DNA of 64,000 bases from assembly GCF_027627475.1 (NCBI RefSeq), contig NZ_CP115484.1, positions 4,968,501 through 5,032,500 on the forward strand. Direction: 5' to 3'. Below are positions 8,194 to 15,768 of this stretch, one piece after another (position 1 is the first letter of the stretch; each line of letters begins with the position of its first letter). The position numbers and the translations under genes are program-made. The stretch is from Paenibacillus sp. SYP-B4298 (GTDB lineage Bacteria > Bacillota > Bacilli > Paenibacillales > Paenibacillaceae). Under the pieces are notes generated by a model, which saw only the letters and a list, made by a program, of their open reading frames with translations, did no database searches and was not told where the DNA came from.

Positions 8194-10757
8194 CACTCTT
8201 CCACCACCAATTCACTCATCAAAGCTTCTATCGCCGTTTCCAAAGTTTTAATTTCATCGTCAATTGCCGCCATGGTGTCAGCATACCGATTATGCAGAGC
8301 TTGCAAAATATTCAACTCTCGCGTTAACGGTTGCTCGACCAAATTGATTATAGTTTTGACCGTATTACCGAACCATTTTTCATACATCAAGCCGTCAATT
8401 TCATCGTTTGTCAATGTTAAGAACCGCTCTTGAACAGCCTCTTTGAGTGATTTCTCATCCGCCTTCACTGCTTTGTTAAACTCCGATTTCTCGGCAAACA
8501 ATTGCTCAACTTTTTTCAGCAAATAAAATTCAGTAGTTCCTTTAGCTGCTTTTTTCAACTCTGCCTTGACCAACTTAGGTTCAAATGCCGCTCCTGTTTC
8601 GTTTAAAGTCTCGCCCAAAGCATTGGCCTCTTCACTGTCCTCAGCGTTGGCAGCCTCTACCCATTCATCTAACTCTAATTCAATCGCTTGTATGCGCGTT
8701 TTCTTCATTTCAATTTCTTGCAGCTCATCCTTATACAAGCGTTTGGCAAGCAAATCGTTGGGAATAATCGCGCCCACCCAGCCGTCCTGCTCAACCCGCT
8801 TGTTCTCTCCTGACCCTTTCGTAACCATATTAGGCTCGCGAGTGCGTCCGATGGTATAAAAATCACTTAAAGCAATTATTTCTGTGTCCTTCTTCAAGGA
8901 AGTACTCCAAATTTCAGCTATAATTTGATAGCCGTCATAGACATTAATATAGTTGAATTCGGATAGCATATCCTTGATTTCCGTCAGCATTTGATCCATT
9001 AGCTGTATCAAATTGCTGTCTTTGCTCACAAAACGCAAGATGTCCCAATATTTATTAATATATTGTGTCGTCTTGCTTTCGAGCTCTTGCATAATTGCCA
9101 TAACATGCGAATCGCTTCGAATGTCTGAGGAAATTTCGCCTATCGGCTTTACCAGTTCTACATAACCTTCGCGAATTTCTCGCAGAGAGCGCTTTAGAAC
9201 ATCGGGAACGACAGACTGCAAAATCTGCAAATTGTCAATATTCCTTTGAGGAATTCCACCAAGCAGATGCGCGTCCACATCGTGGGGAATTTCCTCATCA
9301 ACCGCCTCTATATAGCGAGGGATATTTAAATTATACTCATTTTTAAGAATGTCCTGACGAGTTGCCAAGTGACTGTAACCCGTCTCTTCTCTGCGTTCTA
9401 CATAGGTGTCGACAATTCTGGCGATATCCTTCTCTTGTAGAACATGCTGCTTGCCGACCTTTATAAAGCCTCGAGAAGCATCGATGATTAAGATAGGTGC
9501 ATCTAGCTTCCGGCTCTTCTTCAAAACAGCGACAACTACCGGGATGCCTGTATTTGTGAATAAATTGTTCGGCAAACCGATAATCGTGTCGATATAGTTT
9601 TTGTCAATCAGACGCTTGCGAATCTCGCCTTCAGTTGCGCCGCGGAACAGAACGCCATGCGGCAAGACTATAGCCATAGTACCTTCTTGACCCAAGTGGA
9701 ATAACCCGTGCAACAGGAAGGCAAAATCTCCTTTAGAATCTGGCGGCAATACGCCAGCAACCTCAAAGCGAGGATCGCTTACTTTCAACCCCGCCCTGTT
9801 CCATTTTTTCACAGAATACGGGGGATTCATTACGACTGCATCGAATTGCACGCCCTCGTTAGGACGCTCCGGATCTTCTGGCCAGTCTTGTGCAAGTGTA
9901 TCTCCATTTTTAATCGTCATCTGTGTAGGGCGAACACCATGAAGCAATAAGTTCATTCGCGACAAGTTATAGGTTGCTGTATTCTTTTCCTGTCCATAAT
10001 AGGTTAAATTCTTCTGAACATCCTCATCCAAATGCTTGCTTACGGTTAATAGCAACGAACCCGAGCCTACAGTAGGGTCATAGATCGATTTTATGTTAGG
10101 CGTTTTTGCTACAATTTGTGCCATGACTTCACTAACTTGTCTTGGCGTATAAAATTCCCCCGCTTTTTTGCCCGATTCCATAGCAAACTGCCCGATGAGG
10201 TACTCATACGCATCACCAAGCACGTCCCCCTTTTGCAAGGCCACCATATTTAAATCGGCAAACAATAAAATGAGTGCTTTAATATTTTTGCTGCGTTCAT
10301 TTAAATTGCTGCCCAAGGCCGTATCCGTCAAATCGAGTGTAGAGCTAGAAAATAATCCTTTAAATTTATTGGAATCGCCCGACACCGCAATCGTTCGTTC
10401 AAAATTATTCAAGCTATCTGTTACTTTTTGGACTTCAAAGTCTCCTGTATTAATATCCTTCAACCAGGATTGGTACAGGTATTCAGGAAGCACGTAATAG
10501 CTTATTACACCTTGAATCATCTTATCCAGTTCTTCGCCGTACTCTGCTCTAGCCTTCGTATATTCCTCAACTAATTCGGATTCAGTGATTTGACCTAATC
10601 CGCTAGTAAGTCTGAAGGTTTCCAATGTCTTGTCGCTCAAAAACTTGTAGAACATCAACCCCAGCATATAGTCCTTGTAACGGCTGGCATCCATCGAACC
10701 TCGCAGTTCGTTTGCCCCGTCCCATAATCTGCGTTTTATTTCTTCAGATGTAATCAT
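8193..10757 (-). CDS. hsdM: Type I DNA methyltransferase subunit (HsdM), long form
   Basis: This 854-aa N6-adenine methyltransferase is the modification subunit. The HsdM_N domain (ITSEEIKRRLWDGANELRG) is followed by the SAM-binding motif I DPTVGSGSLLL (about 227-237) and catalytic NPPYS (311-315). It is far longer than the roughly 500 aa of many HsdM proteins: residues from about 530 onward are a charged helical extension with likely coiled coils. It is the first gene of the operon, with ribosome site GGAGGAAC before ATG 10757. Frame intact. Confidence 0.94.
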   Translation of the reverse strand: MITSEEIKRRLWDGANELRGSMDASRYKDYMLGLMFYKFLSDKTLETFRLTSGLGQITESELVEEYTKARAEYGEELDKMIQGVISYYVLPEYLYQSWLKDINTGDFEVQKVTDSLNNFERTIAVSGDSNKFKGLFSSSTLDLTDTALGSNLNERSKNIKALILLFADLNMVALQKGDVLGDAYEYLIGQFAMESGKKAGEFYTPRQVSEVMAQIVAKTPNIKSIYDPTVGSGSLLLTVSKHLDEDVQKNLTYYGQEKNTATYNLSRMNLLLHGVRPTQMTIKNGDTLAQDWPEDPERPNEGVQFDAVVMNPPYSVKKWNRAGLKVSDPRFEVAGVLPPDSKGDFAFLLHGLFHLGQEGTMAIVLPHGVLFRGATEGEIRKRLIDKNYIDTIIGLPNNLFTNTGIPVVVAVLKKSRKLDAPILIIDASRGFIKVGKQHVLQEKDIARIVDTYVERREETGYSHLATRQDILKNEYNLNIPRYIEAVDEEIPHDVDAHLLGGIPQRNIDNLQILQSVVPDVLKRSLREIREGYVELVKPIGEISSDIRSDSHVMAIMQELESKTTQYINKYWDILRFVSKDSNLIQLMDQMLTEIKDMLSEFNYINVYDGYQIIAEIWSTSLKKDTEIIALSDFYTIGRTREPNMVTKGSGENKRVEQDGWVGAIIPNDLLAKRLYKDELQEIEMKKTRIQAIELELDEWVEAANAEDSEEANALGETLNETGAAFEPKLVKAELKKAAKGTTEFYLLKKVEQLFAEKSEFNKAVKADEKSLKEAVQERFLTLTNDEIDGLMYEKWFGNTVKTIINLVEQPLTRELNILQALHNRYADTMAAIDDEIKTLETAIEALMSELVVEE

Positions 10758-10884
10758 CTTGTTCCTCCATTAATCGGTTATCCGTATTCTGCTATTAAGT
10801 TTTTCTCCCAAGAAGCAATTTGAAGCAGCCTGATTATGTGATCTAAATTCAATTATTACTTAAATCAACAATTCGTACAATCCT

Positions 10885-11424
10885 TTAATGCTTTATGAAA
10901 GTTGAATGCGTGAAATATAGGATTACAAAACACAAAACTACAAAAAAACGGCCACCTTGAAATAAATAAAGATAGACCGTTTTAGCCGATTTATTGCTGA
11001 TTCCCGTGTCTTTTAGTTCACCTCGTAAAAAACAGAATAGCGGATTATTATGCACGTAAGTGTATAGGTTTTGGCTTAGCGGATTCCCAAGTTCCCCCTC
11101 ATACGTATCCTCACTAATAAACCTGCCCATCCCCGGATCATACCAGCGTGCTCTCAGGTACCGCAGATCGCTGCTCTTATCCCAGTATTCGCCCGAGTAG
11201 CGGAACGGGTTGTCCACGCCTTCCACCGTAACCAGCGGCTTACCCCACAGGTCATACTCATACTCGTTCACCACCGCTCCGCTTACATTGCGGATGCCCA
11301 CCACATCGCCATGTCCGTTGTGAAGGTAGTACCCCTTGCTGCTCGCGGCGTCCTCTCTCATCACCAGCGCATTGCTGCGCAGATATGCAGGCTTTCTATG
11401 ATAGAGAGGAATGAGAGCAGGCAA
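10885..11424 (-). pseudogene. RHS core C-terminal fragment
   Basis: The frame reads LRSNALVMRED, GHGDVVGIRNVSG, RYLRARWYDPGMGRF and LYTYVHNNPL, the terminal part of an RHS core. After NNPL (11038-11049) the sequence changes to FCFLRGELKD and a short non-RHS tail, so no toxin tip remains. The first residues (MPALIPLYHRK) are unrelated to RHS, so the upstream end is broken too. An AAAACGG/CCGTTTT stem with a T run near 10947-10985 may end its transcript. Confidence 0.75.
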
Positions 11425-11753
11425 TTTTGCTTTCCAAACACTGAGATCACTATTTCAGCTCAGTTTCCAAAAGAGGAAAAAATATTAATTATGAAGTTAA
11501 TCAGAAACGGCGAAAGCTATTAAACATAGTGCAGGAGGAGTCTGCTTACACGCCGCAATTAGATCGCGTTCATCAGCTACGTGTAAAATGGCAGAAAGAC
11601 TGCCCGTATCATAAGACTTTCTCCAATAGCTAAATAGATTCCGATCGGCAAGTCCTTAGTCGAGTCAGTTCAATCCTCAGACCGTTAAAGCGGTAACCAT
11701 AAGCACTGAATCTACAACGAGCGTGAGCAAGGTCAATAGGAGTAGAGCCCTTT
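11425..11753. other. Gene-free stretch between RHS remnant and sda-like gene
   Basis: No convincing gene was seen. Short plus-strand frames (for example one ending PYHKTFSNS near 11635) have no start or family match and may be decayed coding DNA. This is the outer border of the accessory island. Confidence 0.5.
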
Positions 11754-11930
11754 CTATTTCGTGCTGCCCAACATCAATAGTTGTCGCGCCTTCACCTGCT
11801 TCTCCTGTCCGGTGCTTAGTCCTCGTGCATGGATCTCTATGAGCAGCAGGTCAAGGAATTCCTTCTCAAGCTGTAGTTCGACGTCATCCTCATATACCGT
11901 CATTAGCTCCTGATCTGTGAGTGATTTCAT
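11754..11930 (-). CDS. Sda-like sporulation histidine kinase inhibitor
   Basis: This 58-aa protein has the Sda pattern: LTDQELMTVYEDDVELQL then EKEFLDLLLIEIHARGL, matching the helical hairpin of Bacillus Sda (LSDELL-Y-KA-E-LNRDFIELIENEIKRRSL). Sda binds sporulation kinases such as KinA and blocks phosphorelay start when replication is disturbed. ATG 11930 is preceded by GAGGCG at normal spacing. The C-terminal 17 residues extend beyond the family core. Assignment rests on pattern similarity. Confidence 0.75.
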   Translation of the reverse strand: MKSLTDQELMTVYEDDVELQLEKEFLDLLLIEIHARGLSTGQEKQVKARQLLMLGSTK

Positions 11931-11967
11931 AGGGTTCTCGCCTCATTTTAGTTTCATCGGTTATGTA

Positions 11968-12405
11968 TCATTTTCTTGTTCTGGCATTCTTCACCAAGGT
12001 CATTCTTCGGGAATGGCGCAGCCACGAATAATAGCTTCTCAAATCTCGCAGCTCCAACGATTCCGATAGTCTGCCCAGGAAGGTAATGATCAACATCTTG
12101 TGCAGAGGGTTGCCGATCAGGTCCCTCTCTTGTTCGGATACGGCAAAGTTCACAACCATGAGAAGATCATCATCGACGATATAGACGTCTTCATCGTGCC
12201 GGTAATACGGTTCAATCTGACCACGCTTCAGCCGATCCCATTTGAAATGGCCTATCTCCTCAAGCCCCGCCCTTCCACTGTCCACCCGGGAAATCCAGCG
12301 ATTCTGCGCATGGTGGGTAATGATGATGTCGACAATTTTTTTATCGCCTAACTCGATATAATAGGGGTCATAGGTACTCCATCGGCTCATCGCTCTATCC
12401 TTCAT
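11968..12405 (-). CDS. Hypothetical protein
   Basis: This 145-aa soluble protein starts at ATG 12405 after a strong AAGGGGGAAG ribosome site. It opens MKDRAMSRWSTYDPYY, contains ITHHAQNRWISRV and VVNFAVSEQERDLIGNP, and ends in a basic tail. I do not recognise a family; the HHAQNRW-IERV type motif is reminiscent of small RelE/BrnT-like folds, but this is weak. Its upstream region holds two palindromes that may control it. Confidence 0.7.
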   Translation of the reverse strand: MKDRAMSRWSTYDPYYIELGDKKIVDIIITHHAQNRWISRVDSGRAGLEEIGHFKWDRLKRGQIEPYYRHDEDVYIVDDDLLMVVNFAVSEQERDLIGNPLHKMLIITFLGRLSESLELRDLRSYYSWLRHSRRMTLVKNARTRK

Positions 12406-12446
12406 CTGTTAACTTCCCCCTTTCGTCCTACATGCCTCTATTTAAA

Positions 12447-12462
12447 TTACATATTTATGTAA
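12447..12462. promoter_or_regulatory. Palindrome upstream of the 145-aa gene
   Basis: TTACAT and ATGTAA flank ATTT, with further AT-rich symmetry outside. It lies 42-57 bases before the start of the 11968-12405 gene, a likely operator or promoter position. Confidence 0.4.
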
Positions 12463-12513
12463 ATTATGATAAGGTTAACTGCGCCTGATGTCATCACATA
12501 CTTTCGTTGCGTC

Positions 12514-12535
12514 AACACGCAACCAGTTGCGTGTT
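12514..12535. promoter_or_regulatory. Perfect 10-bp inverted repeat
   Basis: AACACGCAAC and GTTGCGTGTT are separated by CA. TTGCGTG-type half-sites recur at 12506-12511 and 12558-12564, which suggests binding by a dimeric regulator. There is no T run, so it is not a terminator. Confidence 0.4.
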
Positions 12536-12570
12536 CATGCAAATATTGAAGAAAAATTTGCGTGAAGACG

Positions 12571-12630
12571 AAAAAAAGATTGCATCTTAGCACACTGCTA
12601 AATTTATGCAATCTTTCTTTATTTTTGGTA
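12571..12630 (-). terminator. Bidirectional terminator
   Basis: AAAGATTGCAT (12575-12585) pairs with ATGCAATCTTT (12606-12616). On the minus strand it is followed by seven T residues, so it mainly ends the 64-aa gene at 12648-12842. Confidence 0.8.
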
Positions 12631-12647
12631 AAATAGAACTAGGGCGG

Positions 12648-12842
12648 TTAGAGCCAAAAAACATTCGATCGTTTTTCTTCCCCGCTTTTCGATGGATGAT
12701 TAAATAAGCGATTCAGTGCGGCGGACTCTTCTTGTGATAATGACAGATTATTAATGAAAGAGCTTTCAAAATCACGTGCTTTGACGCTTTTTAATAAATG
12801 TACGGCACGGTGCAGCTTCGGGTTAAGCTGGATAGCAGGCAT
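12648..12842 (-). CDS. 64-aa peptide divergent from comP-like gene; possible ComX-like precursor
   Basis: This small protein starts MPAIQLNPKLHRAV and ends RSNVFWL. It has a ribosome site (AAGGGGTG), an extended -10 TGTTATAAT on the minus strand (TATAAT at 12884-12889) and a dedicated terminator, so it is probably expressed. The stretch ESSFINNLSLSQEESAALNRLF resembles the helical part of ComX pheromone precursors, and a Trp lies one residue from the end, where ComX carries its modified Trp. No comQ prenyltransferase is next to it and orientation is divergent. The function is a guess from these features. Confidence 0.5.
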   Translation of the reverse strand: MPAIQLNPKLHRAVHLLKSVKARDFESSFINNLSLSQEESAALNRLFNHPSKSGEEKRSNVFWL

Positions 12843-12922
12843 AGGAGGTCACCCCTTTCCCAGACGAGTACCTTGCAATACATATTATAACAAATATATT
12901 AATAGAGGGAAGTGTTATTGCG

Positions 12923-15244
12923 ATGAAGAGCAAGCTTCTATTATGGCTAGGGATTCCGCTGTTTATTGTCTTGCAGGTGTGGTGCTCATTCCTTACATTC
13001 TATTTTCCCTATCACGGGATTTATCTGGAGCTAACTCCCCAGCAGCAATGGATAGTCAAGGAGCTACCTCCAGAAGGCGCTGGTTTTAGACTAGGAATTC
13101 AGGTTGGGGACATCGTCCAACAGGTGGACGGCAGACCTCCCGACGAGTCTCCCTTCGTTACGAAGTGGCAAGCTGTTGAGCAAGCACACACACTGGTGAT
13201 TATGAGAGACGGGGCAGAGCAGTCTATCGATGTCACTAACGTTAGCGCTATTACTGAGGATATTATTCCAGCAATAGAGGAATTCGTATGCTTGTTTATG
13301 GCGATTTTGCTACTGATAAAAATGCGCCAGTCTCCATCCGCCAGATGGCTTGCAGCCGTCTTTATGACCATGGCGCTCATCTATATGAGTTATGGTGCTT
13401 CTATTCGAGGGGATATTTTGGGTAAGCTTATCATTACCAACTTGATGATGATGCTGCCAATCGTGTTTTATCATTTCCTGGTCGTCTTGTTCGAGGAGAA
13501 GGGCGACATACGGCTACCCAGACGAATCTTGTCGTTCATGTATGCACTTGCCGCCACAGGATTTTTAATCCGATTCTTGTACTTATATCCTCCGACGGCC
13601 TATGAAATCCATCTTTATAATCCGTCCGTTACCTTAGGTTTTTTCCTGCTCGGATTTTTGTTCAATATGTACATCTTAACGATGCTGTATGTCAGATTCC
13701 GCAAGCAACAATCTCACATGTCCAGCATCATCAAGAGTGTATGGCTAGCGTGTATGGTCTCATTTTTACCGGTAATCTGTTTTTCGTTTCTCCCTAAATT
13801 GATTAAAGGTATTCAAGCTTTAGATTTCATATACACAAGTTGGATTATCCTGCTTTTCCCGATTTCATTTGCTTATATGATCGCTACGGACAAGTTATAC
13901 GATTTCGACCTTATGATTCGCCGAATTCTGTCCGCTGGCCTGCTGGCCATTATTCCGGTCAGCTTGCTTACAGGGAGTTATGTAGGTTTAATCCATACTA
14001 CAGCGGATAAGAAGCAGATTCTGTTCCTATTCACTGCTTCACTGCTTCTGATTACATGGGTGCTCTATTCAGCCGAGTATTGGACCACACGCTTTGAATC
14101 CGTGCTGTTCCCAAGGAAACACGTCCTGAACACGGCATTGAAGAACATCTCCAAGAAACTCGGAACAATCTCCAGCCTCCGCGAGCTGAAGGATATTATT
14201 CTCGCTGAGATTGTGGACACTCTTCATGTGACAGGAGCCGCTGTCGTGTTCCGATATAGGAACGATACGGAAATCATCTACGCGGGAGAGGTCGATACGG
14301 CTCAGATCAGGCAGCTTGCAGACGCCTCCCCGAGGCCTACTGATCCGTATTATACATTTATCGAGATGAACAGCCATGAAGAGTATACGAGCTATCTGGT
14401 CATCACGCGGAAGAAATCCCATACGATGCTAGGCAAGGAGGAGCTGCATTGGCTGCAACTGATCACCTCCTATCTGGAGGTGAGTCTGGAGAATGTGCTG
14501 CTGATCCGCAAGCTGACCAGAAGACTTCAACAGCTCGCCTCCCAACTGCCTGTGGAGGACACGGCGCCAGATATTCAGTGGTTCCGTAAGGTGATGTTCG
14601 AATTGCAGGAGGAGGAGCGGATTCGGATTGCCACCGATCTTCATGACACGACGATGCAGGATTTGTTCTTCCTCAAGAAACGGTTAATCGCCTTAGTAGA
14701 ACAGAGCTTCATGAATGGCGACAGTCAGCAAGAGCTGAATTCAATCATTCAATTTGTCGAGATGATTAATGTTAGTCTGCGCGAGAGCTGCTTCGAGTTG
14801 AATCCCCATCTGCTGCAGGAGGTCGGTTTGATGCGGACGCTTGAGATGTATGTGGAGAAGGAATCGTATACCGCTCCATTTCAACTGGAGCTCCACGCCG
14901 GGCACATGCCAGGCATGGAGAGCAAGGACCTGCTGACCAAGCGGCATCTCTTCCGCATCGTGCAGGAATTGATCAACAATGCCAAGAAACACGCCCAGGC
15001 CTCTACCGTCTCCTTCCAGATCGGCGAAGCCAGTGGAAGCTTCTGTCTTACCTATGAAGATGACGGGATAGGGTTCGATGATAGCAAGGTTCGTCAAGCA
15101 GGAATCGGAGCCTCCGGGATGGGGATGGAGCAGATCCGAGGCCGAATCCTGCATATGGGCGGACAATTGGAGTTGGTTACCGCGGCCGGGCAAGGAACGA
15201 AGATCATCATTACCGTACCGATAGAAGGAGCGATGTCTGCATGA
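12923..15244 (+). CDS. ComP-like membrane sensor histidine kinase
   Basis: This 773-aa kinase has the size and layout of Bacillus ComP, the receptor of the ComX quorum-sensing peptide. One N-terminal membrane segment is followed by a PDZ-like loop (GAGFRLGIQVGDIVQQVDGRPP, about 52-73), then a multi-pass membrane block to about residue 390, and a cytoplasmic HisKA_3 domain with H574 in DLHDTTMQDL. The HATPase_c domain has ELINNAKKHAQ (about 682) and GASGMGMEQIRGR (about 729). It lacks a ComA-type response regulator downstream; only a 16-codon frame (15241-15291) overlaps its stop. Confidence 0.88.
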   Translation: MKSKLLLWLGIPLFIVLQVWCSFLTFYFPYHGIYLELTPQQQWIVKELPPEGAGFRLGIQVGDIVQQVDGRPPDESPFVTKWQAVEQAHTLVIMRDGAEQSIDVTNVSAITEDIIPAIEEFVCLFMAILLLIKMRQSPSARWLAAVFMTMALIYMSYGASIRGDILGKLIITNLMMMLPIVFYHFLVVLFEEKGDIRLPRRILSFMYALAATGFLIRFLYLYPPTAYEIHLYNPSVTLGFFLLGFLFNMYILTMLYVRFRKQQSHMSSIIKSVWLACMVSFLPVICFSFLPKLIKGIQALDFIYTSWIILLFPISFAYMIATDKLYDFDLMIRRILSAGLLAIIPVSLLTGSYVGLIHTTADKKQILFLFTASLLLITWVLYSAEYWTTRFESVLFPRKHVLNTALKNISKKLGTISSLRELKDIILAEIVDTLHVTGAAVVFRYRNDTEIIYAGEVDTAQIRQLADASPRPTDPYYTFIEMNSHEEYTSYLVITRKKSHTMLGKEELHWLQLITSYLEVSLENVLLIRKLTRRLQQLASQLPVEDTAPDIQWFRKVMFELQEEERIRIATDLHDTTMQDLFFLKKRLIALVEQSFMNGDSQQELNSIIQFVEMINVSLRESCFELNPHLLQEVGLMRTLEMYVEKESYTAPFQLELHAGHMPGMESKDLLTKRHLFRIVQELINNAKKHAQASTVSFQIGEASGSFCLTYEDDGIGFDDSKVRQAGIGASGMGMEQIRGRILHMGGQLELVTAAGQGTKIIITVPIEGAMSA

Positions 15245-15304
15245 ATCAAGTGATGAAGGCACATACAGGTATAGACATGACCAGAAGGTAATTGTGTCAA
15301 TTCC

Positions 15305-15331
15305 AAAAAGCCCCGAAAGGGGCTTTTTGTC
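15305..15331 (+). terminator. Terminator after comP-like gene
   Basis: AAAAAGCCCC and GGGGCTTTTT pair around GAAA, with a T run. It closes the kinase transcript, confirming there is no intact partner gene in the same unit. Confidence 0.85.
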
Positions 15332-15449
15332 TTCTTTGAATAGAAAGATAGCTCCCCTTGTGATGATTGAGATACGGACAGTATCCGTTCCATACCTTAT
15401 AAAGGGTGGCTCTATGGAAGCTCAACATGACTTGGGTGGGGAAGAATCG

Positions 15450-15464
15450 CCTCCAGAGCGGAGG
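15450..15464 (+). promoter_or_regulatory. Ribosome-site-sequestering hairpin of a type I toxin
   Basis: CCTCC (15450-15454) pairs with GGAGG (15460-15464), the ribosome site of the toxin start at 15473. A 17-codon leader frame from 15411 (MEAQHDLGGEESPPERR) ends within this hairpin. Such masking keeps toxin translation low. Confidence 0.6.
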
Positions 15465-15472
15465 TGATTCTC

Positions 15473-15553
15473 ATGCAATTTTCGTTCTCAGAAGTGATCA
15501 TGCTCGGCATGTTTTTGCTCGCGCTGCTTACTTACCTGAATAAACAAAAATAA
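15473..15553 (+). CDS. Type I toxin, putative holin-like membrane peptide
   Basis: The 26-aa peptide MQFSFSEVIMLGMFLLALL plus TYLNKQK has one membrane helix and a short basic tail. This matches the small holin-like toxins of Firmicute type I toxin-antitoxin systems, which insert in the membrane. The ribosome site GGAGGTGA is strong but sits in a hairpin. An antisense RNA gene reads toward it from the 3' side and shares its terminator. Confidence 0.72.
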   Translation: MQFSFSEVIMLGMFLLALLTYLNKQK

Positions 15554-15590
15554 TCCGCCCAGGTTAGCGCCAAGGTGCGGATTATTTTCT
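15547..15590. terminator. Shared bidirectional terminator of toxin mRNA and antisense RNA
   Basis: AAATAATCCGC pairs with GCGGATTATTT around about 18 bases; T runs follow on both strands. The stem includes the toxin stop codon, so the toxin mRNA and antisense RNA overlap tail to tail. Confidence 0.75.
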
Positions 15591-15662
15591 CTAGGTTTTC
15601 TGGGGGTTTCCCACCCAAAAATGTTGTACGGGAGTCGGACGGCCATCCGGCTCCTTATTTAT
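15547..15662 (-). ncRNA. Antisense RNA antitoxin for the 26-aa toxin
   Basis: A minus-strand promoter (TTGAAG, 17 bases, TATGCT) predicts a start near 15662. The RNA opens with a 9-bp stem (15631-15639 with 15646-15654), then a conserved unpaired stretch and GGGTGGGAAACCCCC, and ends at the shared terminator inside the toxin gene. A homologous RNA lies at 20557-20616, where the stem differs in sequence but still pairs. Base pairing with the toxin mRNA 3' end is the likely antitoxin action. Confidence 0.6.
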
Positions 15663-15668
15663 ATTGGA

Positions 15669-15697
15669 AGCATACCATAATCAGGATATACCTTCAA
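15669..15697 (-). promoter_or_regulatory. Promoter of the antisense RNA
   Basis: On the minus strand the -35 is TTGAAG (15692-15697) and the -10 is TATGCT (15669-15674), spacing 17. The same elements recur at 20623-20650 with spacing 16. Confidence 0.6.
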
Positions 15698-15768
15698 CAT
15701 TTCAGTTTCTTCACGCTAACCTTTCCCAAGTTGGGGTGAAATCCTTTAAGTTAATGCAAAATGCTCCT

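Noticed and set aside
1-11424. Prophage or integrative element
   Set aside because: No integrase, terminase, capsid or conjugation genes; only RHS remnants, one IS and an R-M operon.
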